From Sciurus carolinensis (Eukaryota; Chordata; Mammalia; Rodentia; Sciuridae), in assembly GCF_902686445.1 (NCBI RefSeq), contig NC_062217.1, positions 172,084,598 to 172,148,597 of the forward strand: a DNA stretch of 64,000 bases. The letters run 5' to 3'. The translations under genes and the position numbers were made by a program. Positions 22,113 to 36,789 of the stretch are shown in pieces. Position 1 is the stretch's first letter. Each line of letters starts with the position of its first letter. Below the pieces are notes generated by a model. The model saw nothing but the letters and a program-made list of their open reading frames with translations. It was not told the origin of the DNA and ran no database searches.

Positions 22113-24420
22113 ACCCTGCTGAGTGGAGGTGCGGCTGATTATCACATTGTGACTCACTGGCTTCCTTTCCTCAATGCAATTCTCCACAGATGTGCAACCA
22201 AACTAAACAGATGTTGGGCATTGGACTCTGCAGAGCTGCCGTTCTGTTTGTAGCTATCGGAAGGTAATTAATGATAGAGGGATGTATCTAGCATGCTGAG
22301 GAAAACCACCGCCTCCCAACCCTGCAAGGAGCTGAAGGAAACACAGCACACACGTGAGCCAGCCTTGGCAAGGTGAAGCCTCGCCCACACGCGGAGCCTT
22401 GGAGCGGGATTCCTGTGGGCACAGGGCATCTACCTCCATTCTGCATTATCACGGGGAGTGCCTGAGCTGATGTGGCAGAGGACCTTCAGATAAATCCATG
22501 GAGGACAGAGAGCTGACTCGGTTACCAATTTGTTCCAGAAGCATTCCCACCTCTTATATTCAAAATAAAAAATCACAGAAATCTAAGGTTCTAAAAAATG
22601 TTAGGAAAAAGCACATTCCACAGTGACCACTGAACATGAGGAAATGGCAACAGCTAAGAACCCATCTTAGGTGATCATACGGAACTGGGGACATCGTTTC
22701 CTTAAGCCTGGAATTCCCAAATAAATAAATAAATAATAAATGATTAACTTATCTCCACATGACAGTATTATACTCAGTAATAAATTTAATATCAAACCTA
22801 ATATAATCTATTATTAAATAATGGGTAATAAATTATATATAATGTCATACGTAGTAATGATATAATAAGGCAATAGAATACAATGTGAGCGATATCAAAA
22901 CGTACCTTTAAATACTTGTTACCCTCTAATAACAATGGACCAAATCTGAGCAGAGGCCAAGCGGTAGCAGGCAGAGCATGAAAGCTCTTCCCCACTGGAT
23001 GGCGCAGTGCTATCATTGACATTCACCACGTGGGCACAATGAGCTTGCCACTGTGACCAAGGCAAAGCAAGAGCCAGGGATGACGTCCAGGCCCCTCCCT
23101 GCCCAGAGCCCATGTCCTTGCACACTGATTTCCTGGCCACATGGGATCGTCTCTGGGACCTTGAGTCTGGATTCCTGCGATCAGCCCGGCTCTTCCAGCA
23201 CAGGGAACGGGACAGTGAGCAGCAGCGGCTTCTGGGAGACCACTCAGGCTTCCAGCTGGAGGAGCGGTGGCCTTCAGAGATGGGCTGTACTTTGGACTAA
23301 GTTCCAGCCCTCTGCCTCTCGAGCAAGAAGCCGGAAGCCCAGCCCTTCAGCTCCCGGTGCAAACGGCCCAAACCCGCACCCGAGCCCAGCAAGGCAGGGC
23401 AAGCGTTAGGAGGCCTGGTGAAGCTTCGGCAATGAGGTGGCAAGAAACAGAAGATGAACAGGCTCTCTGAGGTCTGTCGAGACAGGACGGAGCCGAGGTA
23501 CATGGAGGCCTCACAGGGCCACGTGCACCTCAGGGGAAACAGGATTTACGCTCTCCTGTGCTGGCAAGTTACAGCGACGAAGCATCAGGTCTCACGTTCA
23601 CAGTCGAGGCCGCCAGAGGGAGGGTGAGCAGCCTTCTCGCCCAACCTGGCCAGCACACTTGAAGCTCCCCAGGGACTCTGCCACCACCCCACACAGTGTG
23701 GAAAGGAAGGCTGGGAACTCCCGTCAGCGGACTCCCAGGCACCCTGGCTGCCACCGTGAACCTGCATGAGGTTAGCCTCACAATTGGTGAGACTTCATGT
23801 TCTTTCCAAATACAGCATGGTTCTAATTTTAAAAATCTGGAGAAAATGCATGATGTTTAACAACAATGTTTTTCTCTTGACTAGGTTATCCTTATTATAA
23901 ACTTCTGGGTGTTTACTAGCCTCATGTAAAAAATATTCAGCGCATCTATCATGAAAATTGGCGTTAAAACATTTAACACAAATATGAAAATACAAAGGAA
24001 GACTATAATAAAACAAATCTGTCCTCCTTGCAGGAGACTTTTCTTGGAAATAACCATGCTTCCAAGAAGAAAGGTTATGTCCTTCAAGTACATTTCACAC
24101 AAAAATATCTTTATTGATGACTACAGAATCTGAATATTTCTTTACTTAGGAAGGAATGGAACTGAAGCTATCGATTATAATACAGTATAGGATTTGCCCT
24201 TATCAAATGAGATTGCTGGAGGAAAGGGGCTCTTCTTCCACTAGATGGCATTAAAGTCACGTAATTACAGACTGGAGGGCCACCAAGGCGAGGGGCCAGC
24301 ACACAGCCATCCAGGGATTCTGAAGACCGGGGATCCAACTTCCCATCCTCACCCTCACAACCAGCTTACTGGGATTTGTTAATTGTTTGTTTGTTGCTAT
24401 GAAGACAAACCATACTCATA

Positions 24421-24425
<5 letters not shown>
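22113..24425. other. Intergenic, no gene recognised
   Basis: Includes a (AAAT)n run at about 22,720-22,740 and very AT-rich DNA to 22,910. GC-rich DNA at 23,040-23,780 has overlapping frames but no domain, and 23,790-24,140 is AT-rich unique sequence. No gene can be supported. Confidence 0.5.

Positions 24426-24460
<35 letters not shown>
24426..24460 (+). repeat. Uninterrupted poly(A)35
   Basis: Thirty-five As with no SINE or LINE body recognised upstream. A purely homopolymeric run this long usually marks a recent retroposon tail, but here the body is missing or not recognised. Confidence 0.9.
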
Positions 24461-24461
<1 letters not shown>

Positions 24462-24589
24462 CAGACTAGCAAAGAGAAAGAAGTAAGCTTACTTGTCATT
24501 CTGACCTTGGCCACAAGCCTGCTGGCAAGAGATATGCAAGTGCTTTCTAGGTATTGCTTCATTTATTGGGGTGGGAGGGGACGGGCCGG

Positions 24590-24720
24590 TGGGGAGACCC
24601 AGGCGACTGCAGTGAGGACGGGAGCCAGGGCTCAGGTTCACTGACCCAGGGTCGCACAGGCAGTAGTCCACAGGACCAGGTCCAAGCCTGAGTCATCTGC
24701 TTCTGCAGGTCAACCTCTCC
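24590..24720 (+). repeat. MIR-like fragment
   Basis: Resembles the MIR 3' half: 'ggtggggagacccaggcg', 'ttcactgacccagggtcgca', 'caggcagtag', 'tgagtcatctgcttctgca'. Diverged. Confidence 0.5.
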
Positions 24721-27700
24721 AACACTGGTCCCTGTTTTCAAAGCCAACCCGTGAGCACCCTCCATCCGTCCCAGAGAGAACTGCCTGTGTGCAGATACCA
24801 GGCAGCGGAACTCCAGCATGGAACTCCAAAGGTCCCTGGGGGAGCCCAGTGGTTGCTGCGACTTTTAACTTTCAAGTAGCCATATGTAAATTCCATCACA
24901 CCACGTTACTAAATAAATACAGGGGAGGAAAATACTGTACAAGTAAATTACCAGTCATGTTTCCCAGCGTCTTATTTCTCAGCAGATTCAAGACTTTAAA
25001 CGTAAGTGGAACCAAATGAAATGAACCTAACTGTACTTGATCAAAGCACCAGACCAGACAGAGAAAAGAAAGGTTTCAGTGACTGCAGTGCTGGCCCTGG
25101 TCACTACTGGGTGCAGGAAGCACAGAACCAACTGCAGAGGAGTCTCAAACCCATCGGCAGTCTGTGAGGAGTAGTATCAGTCTGGTTATTTGATGAAGCA
25201 AGAAGCAATCCTGTTGATGTTAGTCGGAACCAAGACTTCCAAAGTAAGAAAAACAAGGTGTGGGCATAGAGTAAAAGTTGTTTTTCTAAATCCTAAAGCT
25301 GTTTAATTTAAATAAGAAGCACATTAACTTACAGTTTGAAAAAATGCATTTCCTAGATCTGCTCACGGAAATGTCCAGGAACACTGCTACTCTCCCCAGG
25401 AAAACGAGTCCCCTGGTCCCATGGCTTCTTATTATCACTCCCTCTAAGAGGAGCCAGGGCCCAGCCACAAAGTAGCTGGGTCAGAGAACGTACAAAGTGA
25501 GCCTGAGATAGCTCCTGTCCAGAAATAGGGAAAGCTCTCAGGACCAGAGAGCCAGTCAAAAGGACATGGCAGCCAGCCAAAGGACACCAACGATCCCACT
25601 TTGAACACTGCAAGTATCATGAAATAATTTTGATTTATTGAAACACTAAGTTTATAAAAATTCTGGAATTCACAATAATGATATTGAGTGAGAGAGAGAT
25701 TCGACAAAACACTGGAAGAACTCGCGGTGGATTAAGAGGACGGTTTAACTAACACATTGCTCTTAAAATTGGTCAGCAAGGGAAAAGAACGGTGAAATTC
25801 TTTGCCTTTTCAGTAGGAAATGTAGTTCAGGAAAATCAAATCCAGTCGATGACAGAAAGCTTTTTTTCTTTTTCTGTAGAAAATGTCAGTAAATGAATGT
25901 CAAAGGAATGAATTAGAGTATTTCCACTTTGCAACTTACAATAAATAATTGATTCAGGCAGGGACTACCAGTGGAAAATAAAACCAATTGCAATTCTTAG
26001 CTGGAGATGTGTTTGCCTGGGGAGCTGGATTTTTGTGTTGCAGTCACACATTTTTGTGTTGTACCCCCTTAACCCAAGGCAGTAGTGGCCAACTGCCTAC
26101 ACCCAGGCCTTCTGTTGTGATGAGGTAGAATGAGTGGACCAGAACCTCAACAGAGCTTGAGGCTAAAGAAAAGCAAAGATAGAAACCACAGGTCAGAGGC
26201 CTAGCCCAAGGCTTAGTGGCCATCACCACATAAACAAAACTTAAATCATCTGAATTTCCCATACTACTTCTGATCATAAATGAGAAACAAATTGTTAGCT
26301 TCTGTCCTTGTCAGTATGAGCCAGGAAATTAAACTGTGAACAAATCTGCTTAAATACCATCTGCCTGTTTAAAAAATGATGTCTAAGAGCCAATCCCCAA
26401 CAAGGTCAGAATATTTTTTTTCATGCTTCATAAGCTGGCTGTTCTTGCTACGAGGCAAGCCCCTCTCCACTTGCTTTGAGGTTTCCTGGGTGTGATCTAG
26501 AACTTCCATATGATGATTAACTTCAAGATCTTTCCCACTAGATCTGATGCTATTTTTGATGGACCTAACTTTCCCTGCTTAGGAGATGCAGGGGATAGAG
26601 TAACAAGCTAAACGTCACCAGGAGGAAGCAACCAGACAAACTCAGAGTGTGTCACACTTCTTTAAGAATCCAAGCATCTAGATAGGAAGCTTACAGTGGG
26701 AGGTAGGGAGTCTCCTAAGAATAAAAGAAACTTAAGAAGCATGACCAACAACTTGAGAGTCCTCACGGGTACACTGGATTCTGACCCCAAAATAAAAAAG
26801 CTATTTAGGGAAAATTAAAGAAATGTAAGTAATTAGTGCATATTATGCAACATTAAGGAATTGCTGCTGGTAGTTAATGATAATCATAATGTCAAGGTTT
26901 ATGTAGAAGAATGTCTCTTTTTTAGATAAATGCTGATGTGCTTACAGGTAGAGAATAAAAAATTATAATGCGTTTTTAAAGATTTTGGAAACAAAATACA
27001 TACATATAACCAAGATGAAGCAAGTATAGCAATTCTTTGCAAAATTCAATGTTTAGATTTTTCAGATTGTTAAAATGTATAACATTTATAACATTTTGAA
27101 ATCAGTTAAATGAGATTCTATTTTGGTACAGCCAGATTTTCTTTAGTAAAAAGGCACTAGTGCATCTCTGGAGAAAAAAAATTATTGTGAATAAAGTCTT
27201 TCTTTAGTTATGAATGAGCTTGGGGAGGTGAAGAGACAGGACACATATTCACTGAGAAACTTAATATGTCTAATGCTTCTCAGGTGGGGGGAAATGAGAC
27301 AGATTCTGGAAGAGTTGGTAGGGAATCTCATGCTAGAGCCAGCGGTCAAACCAGAGTCAGGTCGAATTCCCAGGCTGAAACCCCCCACTCACAGTGTCCC
27401 CTGCCTGGTCCCTCCTAATGTGAGGAGAGCCATATATAATTGCAAACCTGGAACATAGTTTGGAAGACAAGCTCAAGGGTCCAGAAGCATTTTTGTGGGC
27501 ATTACGAATGACTGAAAGCGGCTGAACTCTCCAGATTTTGAAAGTCGATCCAAGTTGGTCTCCTCCAGCCAAGTGGAGTCCTGCAGGTCAGCTGTCAGTA
27601 TCAGTGAGGGCGCCCTGCTGGGAGCCCCACACAGGGAAGAGGAGGTGGCCCACTCTGCCTAGGCTCAGGCACAGGGAGGCGGGACCTTCTGAGGAAAGGG

Positions 27701-27744
27701 GGTTTCTGAACTGGGGGACATGACCCCGGTTGATTTTCATTTTC
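24721..27744. other. Intergenic, no gene recognised
   Basis: Mixed composition, AT-rich in 26,780-27,200. I recognise no repeat family and no gene. The short open frames lack domains. Confidence 0.5.
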
Positions 27745-28180
27745 TATTGTTAAGTGACCAGTTACACTAACTTAGCAGTTTAAAGCCATGCCTGCATACC
27801 TGTTGGCTGTTCTGTAGTCCAGCATGTGTGGTAGGTCCCCTGCTCAGACTGTGGACAAGGTGGTGGCCACTGCATTCTCACCTGGAGCTTCGGGTCCTCT
27901 CCCAGGGTAAGTCATGCTATGACAGAGTCAGTTTCTGTGGTTATAGAATGGAAGGCCTTGCTGGAGGTCTGCTGGGGCCACACAGCTTCCAGAGGCTGCT
28001 CATATCCTTCACTTGGCCCTTCCATTTGAAGCCAGGGACCACACATGGAATCCTGAGTCCTGCTTTCACTGCCCACCACTGGAAGTTCTGCTTTAAAGGG
28101 CTCACGTGGTCAGTGTCAGGCCAGGTGAGACAACTTTCACATCTTAAGGTGAGCTTGAAGGGTTATGGAAACTAACATTC
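27745..28180 (-). mobile_element. MLT1-like MaLR LTR remnant, minus orientation
   Basis: Block order matches a reverse-complemented MLT1-type LTR: 'ctattgttaagtgaccagt', 'ctaacttagcagtttaaagcc', 'gaggctgctcatatccttc', 'aaagggctcacgtggtcag', then 'gtgagacaactttcacatctt'. Strongly diverged. Confidence 0.55.
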
Positions 28181-28609
28181 CTGCAAGATAACCCCTGAAG
28201 AAAAATGGAGAGAGGTGCAGCTCTGGAGGAGGGAGGGGAAACTAGCCAAGGATTAACTTTCCAGCAGATCCTTTTCTGATAATGATGGGCCAGGGGGAAA
28301 GGGGCAGATACTGAACGCTGGGCCCTGAATCTTAATCTTTCCCCATGGCAAATTAGTCCTACCAGACAAAACCCAAATCCCCTCTGGAACTGAGAATCAT
28401 TTTCACATTCAGAAAATGAGCCCCGACAGTACCCCAGTCCGCAAAAGGTAAAGGTTTCTCTGAATTCATTGAGTTCTGCATCCAGTCCTTTTGTACTTAC
28501 AGAGCTGACTTTTGACTTTATAGCTGCTAAATCACTTGACAGCAGTGCCTAGACTAGTGTTTGCCTGAACAATCAGGGATCTTGGGGAGCATCTTTAGAA
28601 TTCTGCTGT

Positions 28610-28810
28610 GTTAGGGTTCTCTAGAGGAACAGCATCAACAGGAAGTGTGATTATAAAAGGGGATTTATGAGATTGGCTTACACGACCAGAAGCTGGATAG
28701 TCCACAATGGCCGTCTGCAGCTGGCGAGCTGGAAGAACCAGTGTAGGGTCTTCACTGTCTGAAGACATTCCGAGTTTCACCATGCAGAGGGTATTACCTA
28801 TATATCATGG
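28610..28810. repeat. Interspersed repeat, LTR-like, family not resolved
   Basis: Starts TGTTAGGGTTCTCTAGAGG and continues with 'ggggatttatgagattggc', 'ttacacgaccagaagctgg' and 'atagtccacaatggccgtct'. I recognise this pattern as dispersed in mammalian genomes but cannot place the family or strand with confidence. Confidence 0.4.
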
Positions 28811-30194
28811 TAGAGACCAGGGACACAAAACCCTACAGAGCATAAGACAGCATGAATCATTCCACTCAAAATGTGCATAGTGCCATGGCTGAGGAACCCT
28901 GGACCAAGGTCTAGAAGTGGCTGCCTCAGGGGGAAGGAGGGAAGGCCCAGATGGAGCCCTGCAGCTCTTGAGCTTAGAGCCAGGTAGCCCAGCTTAGGAC
29001 CAGAGAAGCCAGAGAAGGGGCCAGGCCCACCATGAGGACAGAGCTGAGAAGAAAGTGAAGAAAGGGTGTCAATTCAGGGACATATTGAGACCAGTCCCCC
29101 CAAGCAAGGAGAAGGAACCACCCCTGGATTGGGAGTGGCAGAGGCCACTGAGATGGAGCCAGAGCAGATTCCTTCATGGCAGGTGACCGTTCCGTTAGAG
29201 GAGGAGCCTCTTGAGAGGAGGACAGGGGCACAGCTGCTGGAGGACAGCCTTCTAGAAGTCGGGCTGCTGAAGAGAAGCACACAGCCCAGAGCCACCTGAA
29301 TACAGAGGTGGCAGGAGGTGAGGTTCGCAAGGTGGTGAGCTGGGAGCTGTGCCTGCCGCCGGAGGAGTTAGCAGAGAGGGAAGCCCGGCGAGGACCACAG
29401 CACCTCCGCACAGGACCCTGCCAGTGACCTCGCCCTAAATGCTACGTCCTGGGAGCCTCTCCTGCTGGACCAGAGTCTCGGCTCCACCTGGGGAGAAGGG
29501 TCATCGAAGCGACAGGTGTGGGCACAACTGCAGCCGGGCTGGGAGCATGGTGGTGGAAGGTCGGAGGCCCATCCCCTAGGCGGGCAGCAGATCACTTCTG
29601 AGAACAAAGAAGGGTGCCAGCAGAGGCTGAGAAAGACCCAGAGGCTGTTCTAGTCAGGGAAACGCAGCAGGCATCCCTGGCAGGGCACAGCCTTGTCCTT
29701 CTTATTTCTTCTCCCTGTGATTTTTTTTGAAAAATTCTCATCAGAGTTCCATCTAAGCCTGACTCGAGTGTTAAAGCATTTTCCCCATAATGACTGTACT
29801 CTATCTACTGAAAGTCATTTCGAGTCCAGTCTGTGGAAAGGCAGGGCGACTATTATGGCGGAGAATGGGCACAGACTCAGAAAGCAAGGAGCGTGGGAAA
29901 GACCCAGACACGGCACGCACCGGCTGAAGAGGCTTTTATAAAGTGAAACTGAGGGCTATGACCTGAAGGCTTGTGGGATTTCTTTCTTGAAATCCACAAG
30001 TGTTAAAGAGTTGGCAGTATTAACACAAGAAGTGCCGTGAAAATTAAAGACGACTGGAAAGAACCGCCATCTTTCTTGGATTCCTTTCATTTCCAGAGGT
30101 GATCCAATCTATTCCGAAAATTCTTATTTAATTCTCACAGTGCAGTTTTTCTTTCTTAAGAAGACATCTTAAAATTAAATTTAAGGCTAATTGA
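28811..30194. other. Intergenic, no gene recognised
   Basis: GC-rich to about 29,640 with overlapping frames up to 145 codons and no domain. The AT-richer part at 29,930-30,180 (several AATTAAAT/TTAAT motifs) is a weak candidate for conserved non-coding DNA. Confidence 0.45.
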
Positions 30195-31010
30195 TACATG
30201 AAAACAAATTTTATGTCTTAATGGGGCACCATGTGACATTTCAATACAAATATACATAAATATGCATCAGATGAAACCTCTGTCTCCTCAAGCATTGCCA
30301 TTTCTTTACAGTAAACACATTAAAATCCTTTCCTTGGCTTTGTGATGTACAGTACACACTGCTATCCACAGTCTCCCTGTGTGCCCAGCACAGGGGCGTT
30401 CTTTCTCGGGTCTCACCTTAGTCCCTCCAGCCCCCACCTGCCCCAGCCCTTAGTGATCCCCCTACTCTTAACCTCTATGAGAGCGACGTTTTCATACTCC
30501 ACATGAGTGAGGCCATGTACTTCTGTGTCTGTTCCTGGCTTATTTCATTTAACTTAATGATCTCCAGTTCTTTCCATGTTGTCACAAATGACAGGGTTTC
30601 ACTTTCAAAATTGAAAACATTCCCGGTATCCACTGTGTGTATGTGCCACCTTCTCTTTATCCATTCGCAGTTGACAGATAGGCAGTGATTTCCATGTCTT
30701 GGCCATTGTGAACAGTGCTGCAGGGAACGTGGAGGATCAGGTCTCTGACAGGCTGATTTTACTTCCTCTGGCTGTGCACCCAGGAGTGGGTATTTCAGGA
30801 ACTTCCACACTGTTTCCCACAATGGCTATAATAATGCCCTTCCTCCAACAAGTGCTCCTAGCGCCCTTTGTCAAAATGAGCTGGCTGTGGACACGTAGGT
30901 TCACTTCTAGGCTCTCTATTCCTTCCGCCCGTCCGTGTGTCTGTTTACATGACAACATCAGGTCACTTGGATGACTACAGCTTTCCAACAACGTTGCACT
31001 TTAATACTAT
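30195..31010 (-). repeat. Ancient L1 3'-region fragment, minus orientation
   Basis: Reverse-complemented L1 3' UTR and ORF2 end: 'gacatttcaatacaaatatac', 'ctcttaacctctatgagag', 'tccagttctttccatgttg', 'tatccattcgcagttgacag', 'cacaatggctataataatgcc', 'gatgactacagctttcca'. All frames are broken. Confidence 0.85.
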
Positions 31011-31924
31011 TGCAGTTAACTGCAGATAAAATAAAATCTTCCTCTCAAATCATTGTGACACTCCAGCAAGACAAGTGTCTTTTACATTCAAAGCCTTGGA
31101 TAGTCAAAAATCCCACAGGGGCAGTAGTTTTCCTGCCAGGCACTTGACATCAGCTGCTGAAAGGAAGGGACAGCCAATTGAGCTCCTGTGGGTTTGAGAG
31201 AGCCCACTGGTCTTCCCACTCTTCGGGGACAGAGCTGTGCAGCTCCTGCAACCTTCCATCCACACAAAGCCCAATCTCTTGAAAAATGCCTCCTATTCTG
31301 CAGATGTTTCCCAATCCCAGAGTGTGGGGAAACCATCTCAGACCACCAAAGGCTGACTCAGGGAGGACTCCCATTGAGGGGGGAGGAGGGCATTTACCTG
31401 TGCTGATGCCTGGGGACCCAATGGGCATCCCTGAGTCGAGCTGGCAATCACATCTGCAGATGGAAAAGCACTTCCTTCAAGAGGTGGTCACTAAAAGCTC
31501 CTTCTGGCTGCAGAGACTGGCAGGGGTTTACAACAGTGAGGACACCTTAGAAATCACCAGGCAGGTGGCACTGGCTTTTGCAGAGGCAGCAGACTGTTCC
31601 CACCAACGAAGCAAGGAAGCAGCCCATTCCGAGAGCTTCCCAATCCCTCTGCACCTGTCCCTGCAGTGATGGGGGCTCTGAAAGACACCCTGGAACCCTG
31701 CATCTGGCCCTCCATTGACAACAATCAGAAACCTCGGGAGAGGGGAACAGAGCAGGTGCATACGGTCTACCAAACCAGTTCTGGGCATTTCTTCCCCATC
31801 GCTGGCTGGGGACTGTCTTTCAGTTCACCTGCCACTTCCCCAGGGACTTCTAAACAGGGAGGCCAATGACGGCACTTCCTCCCGTCATTTGTTAGGCTGT
31901 GTCATCAACTGGTTGTTTCAGAGC
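31011..31924. other. Intergenic, no gene recognised
   Basis: Unique-looking sequence. Overlapping frames up to 127 codons, with no domain. Confidence 0.5.
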
Positions 31925-32056
31925 CCTGACTGGTGTCACAGTCCTGAGTCCAAGCTGAGGGAAGCTGAGGCAGGAAGATCACAAGATAGAGGTCAGCTGG
32001 GTCACATAGTGAGACTCTGTCTCTAAATAAATAAAAGCGAAAATAAATATATAAAG
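31925..32056 (+). mobile_element. B1-like SINE fragment
   Basis: 7SL-derived block 'agctgagggaagctgaggca', 'ggaagatcacaagatag', 'gtcacatagtgagactctg' and 'tctctaaataaataaa' with A-rich tail. The 5' end is diverged. No ID half follows. Confidence 0.7.
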
Positions 32057-33179
32057 GAGTTTCACACCACACTTGTTACTGAGGCCTGAGGCTACACCAA
32101 CAGCGAATGCCTGACACACTCTCCCCCTTAATTCCAAAGGCAAGCTCTCTCCTCATCCAACCACCAGTCCCAACCCACCAGCCCCCTCTTCTGCAAGTCA
32201 GGGAGAGTCAAACCTTGTGTGTTTAAAATCAATTGAAATTAATTTGCTGAGGCAATCCTTAGCCCCATGAAAGAATGGAAAGTGACCAGGGCAGCTCAGC
32301 AAGTTGATCTCTAACACAGTGAGCAATGGATTTTGCAGGAATGGGGATTCATCTCTTTATCTCTATGCCAGAATTCTGAAGGCCAGCGCTCTTCCCTGAT
32401 ACCAAGAGACAGCCCGGAGGTGTGGCAGCCTCTGCCTGGTAGCCTTAGAGCCGCCTGCTACCTGGAGCAGAGATCTGGGTAGCTGGAGAGCTGGGTAGTA
32501 AGAGACCACCTGGCAAGCCAACAGCCAAGCGCCTTGAGAGCCAGCTGGAAACCCCTAGAACTGCTGCGGAAGCCACCCCAGGCCCAAGAAGTGCCTGCCC
32601 TGCAGAGATGTCCTCATTCTTTCTTTTTCTTGGACACGCAGTAAAGGGCTTCAAAGTCATCTACAGAACTTGGAAAAAGCAGAGGCTCATCTGGACAGGC
32701 GGGAACGTAAAGGATTGTCAATGTGGCGTCCCGACCCGTGCTAGGATCTTGGCGGCCTTGGTATGCATGCCAGTCCGCGGTCTCCGGGGGTTTATGGCCC
32801 AGGACTTCGGTACTCCAGCGCCTCTGTCCACGCCCAACCTCATATTCTCCACGGAGACACCTCCCCTTGTGGTCCCAGCCCTATAACGCTCACCGACTTC
32901 CTTCACACCGATCTTTTCCGCAGTGCAACCGCCTTTTGTTGCCTGCTGGGTGGGACCCCCGAGGGACTGATGTTTTGGGGGCAGGGGCTCCCCAGAGAAA
33001 GCAAGGGGGCAGCGCATTGGACGGAGATCCTAAGCCAAGCCACAGCGGCTCGGGAGACGGGGCTGTGAGGCCCTAGAAGTCAGAGGAAGTCAGGAATCTG
33101 TTAGATCCCTGGGGATAAAGGATTCCTGAGCTAAAAAGCCTTAACTCTGGCCTGAGACCCTGCTGCAAAGGGTATTGGA
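32057..33179 (+). other. FOXI2 upstream flank, no gene recognised
   Basis: CpG content rises toward the promoter from about 32,720. Overlapping frames on both strands (up to 117 codons) are non-homologous. Proximal FOXI2 control elements would be expected here, but none can be named. Confidence 0.45.
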
Positions 33180-33213
33180 ATTACAGGGGCGGCGCGTCGG
33201 GGTCGCGTCAGGA

Positions 33214-33360
33214 CCAGGGCGGGGCGGAAAGATGACCCCGGGGCGGGACGGGGACTTGGCTGCTCCACGGCTGGCTGGGGAGGAGACTAGCCACCTACAC
33301 TAACTCAGGGCTCGGACCCCGACGGCATTTAAAGGCCAAGGGGCGGGGCGGGCTGACAGC
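33214..33360 (+). promoter_or_regulatory. FOXI2 core promoter: GC boxes and TATA-like element
   Basis: Consecutive GC boxes (SP1-type) lie at about 33215-33230, 33240-33253 and 33340-33353. An AT-rich TATA-like element, ATTTAAAG, lies at 33327-33334. If this works as a TATA box, transcription would start near 33355-33362, giving a 5' UTR of about 85-90 bases before the ATG at 33447. The start site is inferred from spacing only. Confidence 0.55.
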
Positions 33361-33387
33361 ACCTGGCGCTGCTGGCAGCGTAGCTCC

Positions 33388-33402
33388 ATGGAGCACTCAT
33401 GA
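33388..33402 (+). promoter_or_regulatory. FOXI2 upstream mini-ORF and alternative in-frame start
   Basis: A four-codon upstream ORF (ATG at 33388, stop TGA at 33400-33402, peptide MEHS) overlaps a second ATG at 33399. That second ATG is in frame with FOXI2 and would add 16 residues ([16 protein letters not shown]). An in-frame TAG at 33381-33383 limits any further extension. The 33399 ATG has a weak context (C at -3, A at +4), so the strong ATG at 33447 is preferred. Whether the uORF or the longer isoform is used cannot be judged from sequence alone. Confidence 0.5.
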
Positions 33403-33446
33403 GTTTCGGTGCGGAACCGCCAGCCCAGGCCCAGGAGAGGCTGGAC

Positions 33447-35079
<1,633 letters not shown>

Positions 35080-36780
35080 AGGGAGGCTGCAGACCCGCCC
35101 GGCCGGTCCAGAGGTGCCGCGCGCAGACGGGGATTCGGGCGGAGAGAGCCCTGCCCGCGGTGGCCGGGAGGGAGCGCGGAGCCCGGGGCCACCCGCGGAG
35201 AGCTCGGCCGAGCCGCGCCTCCCTCACCCAAGCGACGGTCCTCTTCCAGATCGCTGCCTGCCCGCTCGCTCGCAGATCCAGCCGCAGGGCCCGGCGCCCG
35301 CGCTCTTCAGGAATCCACCCTAAAGGGCGCTGGCTGGATCCCTCCAGTCCTTCAGCCGAGAGCCTGGCCAGCCCCAAAGAGCCTTTGTACTGATGGGAGG
35401 GAGGCGGGCTGCCATAGCGCACTGGGGACCCAGCTTAGTCTTTGGGCTGGGGATTCCTTCACTAGGCCAGGAAGACTGGGGCAAGGGCTCAGGAAGGGGG
35501 TTCAGGACCCAGGAAATGGGGATCAGGTAGCTTTTTTCCACTCTGGTCAGGAGTGTGCAGGAAGGAAGCCCCTGGGACTGTTGGGACTGGAACTCCTGTA
35601 AAGAGGGACTCATGTCTGGAGCTGCCTGAGTTGGCAGGGAGGGATCCCTGGGTGCGGCTCCTTTCCCTGTCCCTCCTGGCCTGTCATGGCCCTTTTCTAG
35701 ACCAGACATCTCACCATCCGTAGCCCACAGCACCATTATGCCTAGCACCCTGGAATCCCAGGGAGGTCCAAGTTGCCCTTCTCCCCACCCACACTCACCA
35801 GAGCTCATCTCAGGCAGATATGTGACCACACCTACTTGGGCCTCTCTCCCTTCTGCCTCCTTCCCTACCCCAGATTGGGCCAGAGATGCCCCTGCCCCAG
35901 CTCTTGAGGGCCTCCTCCTGTTTGAGTTTAACCTTTAACCTCCTTGACCTCCCACTCCCATTCTATTTGCTGAGAAGGTATCTCTGTGACAGGCGAGGAG
36001 CCCATGGTCTTTGGGAAGAGGAATTTTGGCCTCTCTATTCCAACCGGGAGGTTCTGGGGTCCCCAGTGCCATGGACTGTCTTTCCTCTTTGTGGCACCTG
36101 ACACTCTGGAAGTGTGGTCACTGGGAAGGGGTGTACTCAACCTCCCCAACTCTGCCTGCACTCCAGAGTGGGTGCCCCTTTCCTAGAGGAGATCAGAGGG
36201 TGAAGCTGGGACAGTGGAAACTGTTCCCTCTCAGTGGGTGGGCCCTTCCACGAGCCCGGCCCTGCCTCCACCCAGCCTGGGTGTCAGTTTCCCCAGGTAA
36301 CCAAGCGGGCCTGCTGAGCCCATCTCACACTGCTGCTGGAAACCAAGGCGGGGCTGCTGTGTTCCTGCTGAGGAGAGGGGGCGGGGGAGAACTCGGAGTC
36401 TGGCCTGAGCCAGGTCCAGAGCTGCCGAGCTTCAGCCTGCAGCCGCTTCTCATCCAGTGGGCAGATCAAGCCAAGAGTGGGGTGCAGTGAACCCCGGCCA
36501 CGTTCTTTCTTTGTGCTCTCCTGGCACAGTTTCTACCTCTTCGTGTGGCATTTTGGCTGCCTGCCATGAAGAGACGAGCAGGGTGCTGGTGATTTGGGAG
36601 GTCGTGGTGTTGCCTAACCAAACCAACCACCGGCCCATGATCTCTCTCCAAATGTAATACAGTTCAGAAAGTCCAGGAGGAAAAAGTATCCTTAGCTTAT
36701 AAATACGGAATTTTATCTTTCAAGTCTATTTTAAAAGATAAAGTGCTAAAAATAAACACCGATAAGAGCTGGCACATCCG
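35080..36780 (+). other. FOXI2: Probable FOXI2 3' UTR
   Basis: After the stop codon I see no canonical AATAAA or ATTAAA until AATAAA at 36751-36756. A second candidate, ATTAAA, lies at 36874-36879. A 3' UTR of about 1.7 kb ending near 36775 would agree with the size I recall for the human gene. The region contains no recognisable repeat, and its longer open frames have no domain. The true cleavage site needs transcript data. Confidence 0.5.
36751..36756 (+). terminator. Candidate FOXI2 polyadenylation signal AATAAA
   Basis: This is the first canonical hexamer downstream of the FOXI2 stop codon. An alternative ATTAAA follows at 36874-36879. The assignment rests on position only. Confidence 0.4.
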
Positions 36781-36789
36781 TGCTGTTCC

